The translations under genes and the position numbers were made by a program. The notes beneath the pieces were generated by a model. The model saw nothing but the letters and a program-made list of their open reading frames with translations, did not search any database and was not told the origin of the DNA. This document shows, one piece after another, positions 8,408 through 16,025 of a DNA stretch of 34,089 nucleotides; positions within the stretch are counted from its first letter, which is position 1, and every line of letters begins with the position of its first letter. Source of the stretch: Candidatus Kapaibacterium sp. (GTDB taxonomy: Bacteria; Bacteroidota; Ignavibacteria; Kapaibacteriales; Kapaibacteriaceae); contig VFFB01000016.1 of NCBI GenBank assembly GCA_018882585.1, positions 1-34,089 of the forward strand, given 5' to 3'.

Positions 8408-9333
8408 GTCGTGATCGACGTCACGTCGTGCGTGAACACTTCGTTGTAGGCGCGTGCGCGGAAGCGTGCTTTGGCCGATGACACAACGTGGTTGATCGAC
8501 CCCGAAGCGGCAAGCTCGATGGTGTGGTCGACGACGGCCCGGCCGTCGAGTACCGACGCAATGTAGGGCACGCCGTAGGCGTGGATCGGCTGATCGGGAA
8601 CGACCTGGATGGTGTCGCGCAGGACGATGGAGTACAGGCCGCCGCTGTAGCCGGCGAGCTTTGAACGAACCTTGCCGGCGAACATCACACCGTCCAGCCG
8701 AAGCTGAAGATCGTGCTGCCACGAACTGTCAACCGCTACCTTCTTGCCCGGCAGGACGCGCTTCTGCAGATCCGAGTACTGGAGTATGTTGCCGTCTGCC
8801 ACGCTCTGATTCCAGATCAGGGCCATCACGGAGTCCAGTCCGTCGCCATTATCCTTCAGGTAGTCGCGCATCCACTCCAACTGCTCGCCCTTGACCGACA
8901 ACACGTCGCCGTAGGCGTTGTAACGGATGTCGGGCTGTCGGTTCATCGGTCCGACGTAATTCGTCAGATCGGCGAACTGCTTGATGGTCACGTCTTTCTG
9001 CGAGTCATACGTGAGCTCGACGCCTTCTGAGGCAAAGGCATACTGCAGCGAGTCGAGGTTGACGGTCAACGTCGAAAAGCCGTCAAGACTCTCCGTGCAT
9101 CGCACCGTTGCGAAGTAGACCACCTTACGTGTGTACGACTTCGTCGAGGAATCGCTGTGCGTTCGAACCACCGTGTCGATCTCGGTGATCTCGTAGTTCT
9201 GCGCGATGCCGGGGCGATACAGTGCCTGCAGACGGTATTCGCGTCCCTTCGGCGGTGCACCTGCGGTCTGCGCTCCGGCAGAAGCGATGGCTATGGTCAG
9301 AATGACCATCAGGCTGGAAAGACGTCCGATCAT
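8377..9333 (-). CDS. Exported protein of unknown function, paired with the next gene
   Basis: A 318-residue protein with a Sec signal peptide (MIGRLSSLMVILTIAIASAG, then AQ), starting at ATG 9333. An ATG-like start further upstream at 9366 would put eleven polar residues before the signal and is less likely. The mature protein starts with a 'YRLQALYRPGIAQNYEIT' stretch that parallels the 'LRYKVGDTFQYRAEQ' stretch of the following gene. Both then run 'T.....YTRKV.....' and 'F.I./TLTVNLDSL.' strands, so the two may be distant paralogues. No catalytic motif is visible. It heads the minus-strand run that ends with the GAF/GGDEF protein. A hairpin at 9383-9421 separates it from ndk upstream. Confidence 0.68.
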   Translation of the reverse strand: MIGRLSSLMVILTIAIASAGAQTAGAPPKGREYRLQALYRPGIAQNYEITEIDTVVRTHSDSSTKSYTRKVVYFATVRCTESLDGFSTLTVNLDSLQYAFASEGVELTYDSQKDVTIKQFADLTNYVGPMNRQPDIRYNAYGDVLSVKGEQLEWMRDYLKDNGDGLDSVMALIWNQSVADGNILQYSDLQKRVLPGKKVAVDSSWQHDLQLRLDGVMFAGKVRSKLAGYSGGLYSIVLRDTIQVVPDQPIHAYGVPYIASVLDGRAVVDHTIELAASGSINHVVSSAKARFRARAYNEVFTHDVTSITTWKLTGQYQW

Positions 9334-9382
9334 GTTCGCTGACTGATGTGTTGCGGGGGCTGACAAGTTACTTGAAATGACA

Positions 9383-9421
9383 ATGGGACCGCCATCGGCC
9401 TGCGGCCGATCGGGGTCCCAT
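9383..9421 (-). terminator. Stem-loop after ndk
   Basis: ATGGGACC (9383-9390) pairs perfectly with GGTCCCAT (9414-9421), and inside it ATCGGCC (9394-9400) pairs with GGCCGAT (9404-9410) around a TGC loop. It lies 26 bases past the ndk stop and before the next minus-strand gene. The following minus-strand bases (TTGTCATTTC) are only moderately T-rich, so termination is likely but not certain. Confidence 0.6.
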
Positions 9422-9446
9422 CATGACGTTTTCTATGCCGATCCTA

Positions 9447-9869
9447 TTACCGGTTGGCGACCAGATCTTTTTCGCTGAAGAAGAACCCGATCTCGATCAT
9501 GCCGTTCTCGACGCTGTCGGAACCATGCACGGCGTTCTCGCCCTTGCTGGCTGCAAAGCGCTTACGGATCGTGCCTTCGGCAGCTTCGGCCGGATCGGTC
9601 GAGCCGATCAGGGCGCGCCAGTCGGCCACGGCGTTCTCCTTTTCGAGGGCGATCGGCACGACGGGGCCGCTGCTCATGAAGGACACAAGTTCGCCGTAGA
9701 ACGGGCGCTCCTTATGTACGGCGTAGAAGGCGCCGGCCTGCTCGGCCGAGATGCGCGTGAGCTGCATGCCAAGGACCTTGAAGCCGGCAGCTTGGATCAT
9801 GGCGACGATGTCACCGACGTGGTTCTTGCGGACGGCGTCGGGCTTGATGATGCAGAGTGTGCGTTCCAT
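9447..9869 (-). CDS. ndk: Nucleoside diphosphate kinase
   Basis: Transfers the gamma phosphate from ATP to nucleoside diphosphates, balancing NTP and dNTP pools in the cytoplasm. The 140-residue length is normal for the family. Motifs include the starting [28 protein letters not shown], and NAVHGSDS, with the phospho-accepting histidine at position 115. It starts 32 bases after sucD on the same strand, so the two are probably transcribed together. Succinyl-CoA ligase makes a nucleoside triphosphate and physically associates with Ndk in some bacteria, so the pairing makes metabolic sense. A stem-loop follows the stop. Confidence 0.97.
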   Translation of the reverse strand: MERTLCIIKPDAVRKNHVGDIVAMIQAAGFKVLGMQLTRISAEQAGAFYAVHKERPFYGELVSFMSSGPVVPIALEKENAVADWRALIGSTDPAEAAEGTIRKRFAASKGENAVHGSDSVENGMIEIGFFFSEKDLVANR

Positions 9870-9901
9870 GGTGGTGCTGTTGTGTTCGTGATGGATGGAT
9901 G

Positions 9902-10867
9902 TTACTTCTTGCTGGTCTTTGCTGCGGCCTTCTTGGCGGCCGGCTTGGCCGCTGCGGGCTTGGAGCCACCTGCGGCAAGTACGTTCTTCATGGTGATGCC
10001 AATCGATGCCGGCGACTCCACAACGTGGATGCCGCAGGCCTTCATCGTTGCCATCTTGTCTGCTGCCGTGCCCTTGCCGCCGCTGATGATGGCGCCGGCG
10101 TGGCCCATGCGACGTCCCGGCGGTGCGGTCTGGCCGGCGATGAAGCCCACGACCGGCTTCTTGACGTTGGCCTTGATGTACTCGGCAGCTTCTTCTTCGG
10201 CGTTGCCGCCGATCTCGCCGATCATCACGATGGCTTCCGTCTCGGGGTCTTCATTGAACAGCTTGATGGCGTCGATGAACTTGGTGCCGATGATCGGATC
10301 GCCGCCAATGCCGATACACGTTGTCTGACCAAGGCCGACGTCGGTAAGCTGCTTTACGGCTTCGTACGTGAGCGTGCCAGAGCGCGACACCAGACCGATG
10401 GGGCCCTTCGAGAAGATGAAGCCGGGCATGATGCCGATCTTGGCTTCGCCTGGCGTGATGATGCCAGGGCAGTTCGGGCCGATCAGCACGGCATTCGACT
10501 GGTCGAGGCGTGCACGGACGGTGATCATGTCGTTGACAGGAACACCTTCGGTGATGCAGATGATCACGCCGATGCCGGCATCGATCGCCTCGAGAATGGC
10601 ATCGGCCGCCATCGGCGCCGGCACAAAGATGATCGACACGTTGGCCTGCGTGGCCGTCACGGCGTCGCGCACGGTGTTGAACACCGGTAGCTCGCGTGTG
10701 AACATGTCGTCACCCTTGCCGCCATACATCGTGCCGCCCTTGCCTGGGGTGACGCCGCCAACGACGTTGGTGCCGTATTGCAGCATCTGCGATGTGTGGA
10801 ACGTGCCTTCACCGCCGGTGATGCCCTGGACGAGAACCTTGCTATCCTTGTTGACGAGAACGCTCAT
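9902..10867 (-). CDS. sucD: Succinyl-CoA ligase (ADP-forming), alpha subunit
   Basis: Alpha subunit of the TCA-cycle enzyme that converts succinyl-CoA to succinate with substrate-level phosphorylation. The CoA-binding Rossmann-like half begins with [27 protein letters not shown] and [10 protein letters not shown] follow. The active-site histidine that is transiently phosphorylated is H256 in [17 protein letters not shown]. The usual protein is about 290 residues; this one has 321 because of a C-terminal tail (about 299-321) made almost only of Ala, Lys, Pro and Ser. The beta subunit gene sucC is not in the window. The gene diverges from an OsmC-like gene across a 153-base intergenic region. 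Confidence 0.97.
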   Translation of the reverse strand: MSVLVNKDSKVLVQGITGGEGTFHTSQMLQYGTNVVGGVTPGKGGTMYGGKGDDMFTRELPVFNTVRDAVTATQANVSIIFVPAPMAADAILEAIDAGIGVIICITEGVPVNDMITVRARLDQSNAVLIGPNCPGIITPGEAKIGIMPGFIFSKGPIGLVSRSGTLTYEAVKQLTDVGLGQTTCIGIGGDPIIGTKFIDAIKLFNEDPETEAIVMIGEIGGNAEEEAAEYIKANVKKPVVGFIAGQTAPPGRRMGHAGAIISGGKGTAADKMATMKACGIHVVESPASIGITMKNVLAAGGSKPAAAKPAAKKAAAKTSKK

Positions 10868-10907
10868 TGTGCGGTCCGTTTCTATGCTTGTGTGGAATTG
10901 CGGACGG

Positions 10908-10915
10908 CAAAACTA
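10908..10915 (-). promoter_or_regulatory. Possible Bacteroidota-type -7 element upstream of sucD
   Basis: On the minus strand the bases read TAGTTTTG, an exact match to the TAnnTTTG consensus known from Bacteroidota sigma factors. They lie about 41 bases before the sucD start. No TTG -33 element is evident at the expected spacing, so this is a weak call. Confidence 0.3.
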
Positions 10916-11020
10916 CGAAAACGGCCGCTACGGCGTGAATGAAGGCAGCCGTCCACTCCGAGATATGATGACAGGCGTCTGCGTCCTATTTTTCGGCTCC
11001 ACCTACTGGAAAGGTTGACG

Positions 11021-11428
11021 ATGGTCGAGATACGCATCGGATATGACGGAGGACCGCGCAGCATTGCCGAGCATGGCCCATCCGGCGATCGCATTCATAC
11101 GGATGCCCCGGTAGACAACGGAGGCACGGGCGCATCGTTTTCGCCGACCGATCTGCTGGCGACGGCACTGGGCACATGTATGGCCACCTACATGGGCAAG
11201 GCATCCGAAAAGCACGGCTGGAACCTCGAAGGAACGCGGCTTGTCGTGCGCAAGGAAATGGTGGCCGACCCGTTGCGGCGCATTGGCCGGTTGGCAGTCG
11301 ATATCTACTTGCCCGGCGAATTCGACGACAGAGCCATGAAGACGCTCACCAATGCCGTGACGTCATGTCCGGTTAAGCTGAGTATTTCGGACCGCATCGA
11401 CGTGCCGATCACCTTCCACCCGCGGTAG
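11021..11428 (+). CDS. OsmC/Ohr-family protein
   Basis: A 135-residue OsmC-family protein; such proteins reduce organic hydroperoxides or act in related thiol chemistry. The two conserved cysteines are present: C53 in LGTCMATY and C116 in TSCPVKLS. The family's helix SPTDLLATALG precedes the first cysteine. Several family members of this small size, with 'FSPTDLLA', are annotated only as 'OsmC family' rather than Ohr, so the exact substrate is unknown. ATG 11021 is preferred over TTG 11015 because AAAGG ends six bases before it. Convergent with gatA; the 21-base gap holds no hairpin. Confidence 0.88.
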   Translation: MVEIRIGYDGGPRSIAEHGPSGDRIHTDAPVDNGGTGASFSPTDLLATALGTCMATYMGKASEKHGWNLEGTRLVVRKEMVADPLRRIGRLAVDIYLPGEFDDRAMKTLTNAVTSCPVKLSISDRIDVPITFHPR

Positions 11429-11449
11429 GACGGCGGCAGCGTTGGTCGG

Positions 11450-12859
11450 TCAGGACTCGAGCAACGAGGCGATCTGCATCAGTCGCTCGTCGTGGAACAA
11501 TGCCCCCTGCAACTGGAGTCCGATGGGCAGTCCGGATGCATCCTTGCCGAATGGTACCGAAAGGGCCGGAATGCCGGCGATGTTGGCACTGACGGTGAAG
11601 TAGTCACTAAGCCACATCGTGACGGGATCGGCGTTGCGTTCGCCCAGGCTGAAGGCAGTTGTTGGCGTGGTGGGCATGAACAGTGCATCGACATCGGCAA
11701 AGACGGCGTTGTAGGCGTCGCTGATAAGACGTCTGGCCTGCTGCGCCTTGCGGTAGTAGGCATCGTAGTAGCCGCTCGACAACACATACGTGCCAAGCAT
11801 GATGCGACGTTTGACCTCGGCGCCAAAGCCTGCCGTCTTCGAGGCTGTCGTCATGTCGGAAATGTCGGTATGCTCGGCCCGCAGACCGTATCGTACGCCG
11901 TCGAATCGTGCAAGGTTGCTCGAAGCTTCGGCCGTTGCAAGAATGAAGTACGTCGGTACCCAGATCTCTTCATGTCCCAGGGCAACCTCAATGATGGCCG
12001 CGCCCTTTGTCCGGAAGCGTTCGATTGCCTCGTCATAGGCCGTGATGATTGCCGGTTCGCAACCTTGGATCGCCGTCCGTGGCAGCACACCGATGCGTAG
12101 GGGGCTGGCATGGGGCGAGGCGATGACGTCGAGCGCGCGACCGGCTGCGCCGGGATCGCTGGTGGCATCCATGGGGTCGTGGCCGGTGATCACATCGAAG
12201 ACGGCTGCCGTATCGTGGAGCGACGAGGCGAAGATGCCGATCTGGTCGAGCGACGAGGCGAAGGCCACCAGGCCGTAGCGCGAGACGCGTCCGTAGGTGG
12301 GTTTCAGGCCATAGGTGCCGCAGAATGCAGCGGGTTGGCGTATCGAGCCGCCGGTATCGCTGCCAAGCGCAACATGGCACATGCCGTCGGCAACAGCCAC
12401 GGCCGAGCCGCCGCTAGAGCCGCCGGGGACGCGGGATTCGTCAACTGGGTTACGGACGGCGCCGAAGGCTGATGTCTCGTTGGACGAGCCCATGGCAAAC
12501 TCGTCCATGTTGGTCTTGCCGATGATGACGGCGCCGGCATCGCGAAGGCGTTCGACGACGGTTGCGTCGAACAGCGGGCGGAAACCGTCAAGCATGCGCG
12601 ATGCGCACGTGAGGGGCATGCCGGCCACGTTGATATTGTCTTTGACGGCCACGACCAGACCTTCGAGCGGACGTGCCAGTCCTGCGGCGAAGCGCTCGTC
12701 GCTTTCGGCTGCGGCTGCCGTGGCGCCATCGGCATCAACATGCAGAAAAGCATTCAGCGAAGCGCGCTCGTCGATGCGTTGCAAGCACGCTGTGGTGCGC
12801 TCGGCGCATGACGTTGCGCCGTTGTTGATGTCGGATCGGTCTGTAGCGTAGGTGATCAT
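11450..12859 (-). CDS. gatA: Aspartyl/glutamyl-tRNA amidotransferase subunit A
   Basis: Catalytic glutaminase subunit of GatCAB, which converts misacylated Glu-tRNA(Gln) or Asp-tRNA(Asn) to the correct amide using glutamine-derived ammonia. The amidase-signature triad is intact: Lys73 in VAVKDNI, cis-Ser148 in GGSSGGSAVA, and nucleophile Ser172 in GSDTGGSIRQPA. The spacing of 75 and 24 residues matches the known GatA triad. The Gat-type PTYGRVSRYGLVAFASSLDQIG segment is present, which separates it from general amidases. The 469-residue length is normal. The start ATG overlaps the TGA of the tatA-like gene by four bases (ATGA), implying translational coupling. gatB and gatC are not in the window. 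It is the last gene of the seven-gene minus-strand run. Confidence 0.95.
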   Translation of the reverse strand: MITYATDRSDINNGATSCAERTTACLQRIDERASLNAFLHVDADGATAAAAESDERFAAGLARPLEGLVVAVKDNINVAGMPLTCASRMLDGFRPLFDATVVERLRDAGAVIIGKTNMDEFAMGSSNETSAFGAVRNPVDESRVPGGSSGGSAVAVADGMCHVALGSDTGGSIRQPAAFCGTYGLKPTYGRVSRYGLVAFASSLDQIGIFASSLHDTAAVFDVITGHDPMDATSDPGAAGRALDVIASPHASPLRIGVLPRTAIQGCEPAIITAYDEAIERFRTKGAAIIEVALGHEEIWVPTYFILATAEASSNLARFDGVRYGLRAEHTDISDMTTASKTAGFGAEVKRRIMLGTYVLSSGYYDAYYRKAQQARRLISDAYNAVFADVDALFMPTTPTTAFSLGERNADPVTMWLSDYFTVSANIAGIPALSVPFGKDASGLPIGLQLQGALFHDERLMQIASLLES

Positions 12860-13242
12860 ACCTGCGGTGATTCCTTGGGCGTGTCGTTCGGTCGATTCCT
12901 TGGTTGCGCGCCCGGGGCGGGCGAAGGCGAGATCGTTGGCTCTGCGGCCTCGTCGGCCGGCTCCTTGGCTGCGACATCAGGCATCAGCCCGATCGATGCG
13001 TCGGGTCCGTCGTCGATGCTGCCGATATCGCTCACGTCGTTGCTTGCACGGTCAGGCGCAGGCAGCGTGGGGTCCTGCGTCGACAGGTCCCGGATCTGCC
13101 GCGTAAGGTCTTCCTGGGCGCGCCGGAAATGGCGAAGGCCCGAGCCGATGCTGCGCATCAACTCGGGGATCTTCTTCGGGCCGAACAGCAGAAGAATGAT
13201 CAGGACAATGAACAGCAGTTCGCCGCCGCCGACGTCAAACAT
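12856..13242 (-). CDS. Long TatA/TatB-like twin-arginine translocase subunit
   Basis: A 128-residue membrane protein of the Tat export system. The N-terminal helix (about 7-20) is followed by FGPKKIPELMRSIGSGLRHF, the FGPKKLP hinge and amphipathic helix of the TatA/B family. The remaining 80 or so residues are a Pro/Ser/Asp-rich, probably disordered tail ending in a QPRNRPNDTPKESP stretch. TatA proteins are usually 55-90 residues, so the long tail and the acidic/Arg-rich helix suggest a TatB-like role, but TatA and TatB cannot be separated by eye. It follows the short tatA gene by 34 bases and overlaps gatA. tatC is not in the window. Confidence 0.82.
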   Translation of the reverse strand: MFDVGGGELLFIVLIILLLFGPKKIPELMRSIGSGLRHFRRAQEDLTRQIRDLSTQDPTLPAPDRASNDVSDIGSIDDGPDASIGLMPDVAAKEPADEAAEPTISPSPAPGAQPRNRPNDTPKESPQV

Positions 13243-13276
13243 GGCAGGTCAGTGAGTGGTGGTCTGTCGGTCGCAA

Positions 13277-13447
13277 TTACGACTTATCGGATTTCGAGTC
13301 GGAATCGTCTCCGCTGGCTGCCTTCTTGAATTCGCGGATGCCCGAGCCGATGCCCTTCATGAGATCAGGGATCTTCTTGGCACCGAACAGGATGATGACG
13401 ATCAGCAGAATGAGTACCCATTCGCTGCCACCGGGTAGTCCAAACAT
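13277..13447 (-). CDS. tatA: TatA-type translocase subunit, 56 residues
   Basis: A small gene of 56 codons, below common gene-calling cut-offs. It encodes one N-terminal membrane helix (about 10-21), then [17 protein letters not shown], the typical TatA hinge and amphipathic helix, and ends in a short Asp/Ser/Lys tail. TatA multimers form the protein-conducting element of the twin-arginine pathway for folded proteins. A strong Shine-Dalgarno GGAGG stands four bases before ATG 13447. The paired long TatA/B-like gene follows, so the organism has at least two TatA-family proteins encoded together. Confidence 0.92.
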   Translation of the reverse strand: MFGLPGGSEWVLILLIVIILFGAKKIPDLMKGIGSGIREFKKAASGDDSDSKSDKS

Positions 13448-13451
13448 GATG

Positions 13452-13456
13452 CCTCC
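13452..13456 (-). promoter_or_regulatory. Ribosome binding site of the short tatA
   Basis: GGAGG on the minus strand, four bases before ATG 13447. It confirms that this 56-codon frame is translated from that start. Confidence 0.75.
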
Positions 13457-13498
13457 GTTGAGAGAGAGTTTTGCGTCAGAAAAAACAGCGTCGGCGCA

Positions 13499-14197
13499 CT
13501 ACGACGCGATGGCCTCGAGCGACATCGCCAGACTTTCGAAGACACCGCATCCATCTGCGCAGCCAAGTGTTGCTTCGACGTAGCGCTCGGGGTGCGGCAT
13601 CATGCCCATCACATTGCCTGCCTCGTTCACGATGCCGGCAATATGGTTCACGCTGCCATTGGGATTCGCCGAATCCGACGTTGTGCCGTCGGCCTCGACG
13701 TATCGGAATACGACCTGTCCGTTGTCTTCGATGCGTGCCAGCACGTCGGCCGAAGCGATGAAGCGTCCCTCGCCGTGCGCCACCGGAATGCGCACCACGG
13801 AGCCCTGTGCATAGGCCCGGGTGAATGCCGTTGGCAGCTCGACGCGCAGGAAGACGTCCTTGCAGACGAAGCTCAGATTCGCATTGCGGATCAGCGCTCC
13901 GGGAAGCAGGCCGGCCTCGGTCAGGATCTGAAAGCCATTGCAGATGCCCATCACATAGCCTCCGCCATTCGCGAAGCGGATCACCTCGGCCATCACCGGC
14001 GAGAACCGAGCGATGGCGCCTGTGCGAAGGTAATCACCGTAGGAGAAGCCTCCGGGCAGGATAATCACGTCAAGCCCAGCGGGCAGTGCCGTGTCCTTGT
14101 GCCACAAGCGGACGACGTCGTGGCCAAGCACGGTACCGGCACGGACGGCATCGCCTTCGCAGTTCGAGCCCGGAAAGGTCACTACGCCGATCTTCAT
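13499..14197 (-). CDS. purQ: Phosphoribosylformylglycinamidine synthase subunit PurQ
   Basis: Glutaminase subunit of the fourth step of purine synthesis (FGAM synthase), delivering ammonia to PurL. A class I glutamine amidotransferase of 232 residues. The nucleophile is Cys86 in GGYVMGICNGFQIL, and the His202/Glu204 pair is in MMPHPERY. The start is KIGVVTFPGSNCEGD, standard for PurQ. An upstream extension of the frame to 14272 is rejected because the true start overlaps the purS stop by four bases, as is usual for coupled purS-purQ genes. The large subunit purL is not in the window; 51 bases separate purQ from tatA. Confidence 0.96.
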   Translation of the reverse strand: MKIGVVTFPGSNCEGDAVRAGTVLGHDVVRLWHKDTALPAGLDVIILPGGFSYGDYLRTGAIARFSPVMAEVIRFANGGGYVMGICNGFQILTEAGLLPGALIRNANLSFVCKDVFLRVELPTAFTRAYAQGSVVRIPVAHGEGRFIASADVLARIEDNGQVVFRYVEADGTTSDSANPNGSVNHIAGIVNEAGNVMGMMPHPERYVEATLGCADGCGVFESLAMSLEAIAS

Positions 14198-14463
14198 GCG
14201 GCGGCCCCTTCGTGTTCTTCGATGCGGATGGCATAGTCCTCCATGACGGGGTTTGCCAGCAGCTTCGAACATGCTTCATCGGCAAGTTCCATCGCCGTTT
14301 CGGCATCGGGTGCCTGCACCGACATCTCGACGTACTTTCCGATGCGGATGTTCGTGAGCTGGGGCATGTGCAGGCTGTGCAACGCGTGTTCGACCGTTTT
14401 GCCTTGCACGTCCAGAATGGCGCGCCGCAGGGTGACGGTGATATGTGCAGTGTAGGTTTTCAT
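14194..14463 (-). CDS. purS: Phosphoribosylformylglycinamidine synthase subunit PurS
   Basis: Small subunit that bridges PurQ and PurL in the three-part FGAM synthase. The 89-residue length is typical. Motifs seen are the N-terminal TYTAHITVTLRRAILDVQGK, VEHALHSLH and IRIGKYVEM, and the late 'A..ACSKLLANPVMEDYAIRI' segment. Start and stop overlap neighbouring genes: two bases separate it from pssA, and its TGA overlaps purQ by four. The presence of PurS shows a multi-subunit enzyme rather than the fused PurL of enterobacteria. Confidence 0.95.
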   Translation of the reverse strand: MKTYTAHITVTLRRAILDVQGKTVEHALHSLHMPQLTNIRIGKYVEMSVQAPDAETAMELADEACSKLLANPVMEDYAIRIEEHEGAAA

Positions 14464-14466
14464 GCG

Positions 14467-15234
14467 TCAAAGTTCGAATGGGTCTGGATCGGGTGCTTCC
14501 ATCAGGTCGTCATCATCGTCGTTTCGACGCTGTCGGAACGACGCCACAACGTGACGTATGGCCCCGCCAACCATGTATAAAGCCATGAAGGGGAAGATCG
14601 CGGCGCCGCTGGTGACGATCGACGCGATGAGGCCCACCAAAAATACGAGAAAAACAACGGGGCGTTGGCGGATGGCGCGCGCCGTCGGACGCGGCATGTT
14701 GTCGTACTTGATGGTGCTCACCATGGCCGCCGCCGTGATGATGGTGGCCGTGAGCAGGCCCCACGGACGCAGGTCCGGGGGCAGCACGTCGTGCCGTTCG
14801 ATCGTGATCACGTACGAGACGATGGTCAGAGCGCCGGCCGGAATGGGCATGCCACGGAAGTAGAGTTTGTCCTCCATCCCGGTCAGCTGCACGTTGAACC
14901 GTGCAAGCCGCAGGACGCCGGCAAGTGCCGGCAGGGAAGCGATCAGCAGGCCCCAGCTTGTCCATTGGTTGAAGAACACCATGTAGAGCATCATGCTTGG
15001 GGCGACGCCGAAGGAAACTGCATCGCAGAGCGAGTCGAGCTCGACGCCGAATTCGCTGGTACTGTCGGTAAGTCGGGCCACGACGCCATCCAGCATATCG
15101 AACACCGCCGCCAGCACGATCAGCCAGGCTGCGCGTTCGAAGGTACCCGCGGCCGAGGCAACGATCGAGGCGAAGCCGCAGAACAGGTTGGCCAGCGTGA
15201 ACAGGTTGGGGACGACGGAGCGGGTGACGCGCAT
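14467..15234 (-). CDS. pssA: CDP-diacylglycerol-serine O-phosphatidyltransferase
   Basis: Integral membrane enzyme joining CDP-diacylglycerol and serine into phosphatidylserine. The CDP-alcohol phosphotransferase signature D49-G-x2-A53-R54-x8-G63-x3-D67-x3-D71 is complete, in DGVVARLTDSTSEFGVELDSLCD. About six to eight hydrophobic segments follow, in line with the 255-residue length of the family. A polar acidic tail (about 240-255) ends the protein. It lies two bases after psd, and the two successive enzymes make phosphatidylethanolamine, so they are very probably an operon. Confidence 0.95.
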   Translation of the reverse strand: MRVTRSVVPNLFTLANLFCGFASIVASAAGTFERAAWLIVLAAVFDMLDGVVARLTDSTSEFGVELDSLCDAVSFGVAPSMMLYMVFFNQWTSWGLLIASLPALAGVLRLARFNVQLTGMEDKLYFRGMPIPAGALTIVSYVITIERHDVLPPDLRPWGLLTATIITAAAMVSTIKYDNMPRPTARAIRQRPVVFLVFLVGLIASIVTSGAAIFPFMALYMVGGAIRHVVASFRQRRNDDDDDLMEAPDPDPFEL

Positions 15235-15236
15235 GA

Positions 15237-15917
15237 TCAGCCCTGAGCGGCCGCGGGGCCTGCAAGTCGTGCAAGAATCGTTTCCGAGCTGCGCACCGTC
15301 TCGCCCACTCGCGTGCAGATCGTCGCCGACGGTGCCACCAGAATGTCCATTCGAGATCCGAACTTCATCATGCCGAAGCGTGCGCCAGGCTTGGCAACGG
15401 TTCCCACGGTGCAGTCATAGACGACGCGGCGGGCCAGGAATCCCGTGATCTGTTTCATCACGACCGGTCCGTACGGTGTGTCGATCGTGATGATGCTGCG
15501 TTCGTTCTCTTCGGATGCCTTCGGGTTGAATGCCATCAGGTACTTGCCGGCGACGTAGGCGACGGACGAGACCCTGCCCCCTATCGGATACCTGTTCACG
15601 TGCAGGTTAACGGGGCTCAGGAAGACCGTGATGCGCTGGGCCGGACCACCGAAGGCGTCGACGAAGGGCTCGTTGACGATCTCGGTCACGTTGCCATCCA
15701 CGGGCGACACCAGCACGGACGCGTTGGCTGCTGCCTCGGCATTGAGCGGGCGTTCCGGATCGCGGAAGAACCACAGCGTAAAGGCGATAACGACGATGCC
15801 AAGGGCCATGACGATGCCGCGTAGCCATGGATGCTCTGTGACCATTGCAAGGCCCAGCAGGCCAGCCCCGATCCCCAGCATCAGGAAGGCATTGTCATAT
15901 CCATATGGCGTTATCAT
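15237..15917 (-). CDS. psd: Phosphatidylserine decarboxylase proenzyme
   Basis: Decarboxylates phosphatidylserine to phosphatidylethanolamine at the inner membrane. The 226-residue length fits the short PSD-A type. Two N-terminal hydrophobic segments (about 10-28, 33-50) precede the soluble core with SPVDGNVTEI (Asp74) and FLSPVNLHVNRYP (His106). The autocleavage site is FGS at 186-188, where Ser188 becomes the pyruvoyl cofactor. First gene of the seven-gene minus-strand run, and head to head with dnaN across 108 bases. Confidence 0.95.
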   Translation of the reverse strand: MITPYGYDNAFLMLGIGAGLLGLAMVTEHPWLRGIVMALGIVVIAFTLWFFRDPERPLNAEAAANASVLVSPVDGNVTEIVNEPFVDAFGGPAQRITVFLSPVNLHVNRYPIGGRVSSVAYVAGKYLMAFNPKASEENERSIITIDTPYGPVVMKQITGFLARRVVYDCTVGTVAKPGARFGMMKFGSRMDILVAPSATICTRVGETVRSSETILARLAGPAAAQG

Positions 15918-16025
15918 TCGGCCTCGAAGTAAGGTTTGAGGGTGGGACTCGGTTTCGTAGATTCGCAGGGTAAAATTAGCGATACGCGCTGATTGTCACA
16001 CCCTTCACAGGCGCACCCCACGGCG

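Noticed and set aside
12216-12262. Repeated 16-base motif in gatA
   Set aside because: It encodes FASSL twice at places where GatA naturally has similar residues; a chance coding repeat.
15918-16025. Possible replication origin next to dnaN
   Set aside because: Only one poor DnaA-box-like sequence and no AT-rich unwinding stretch in 108 bases; no dnaA adjacent.
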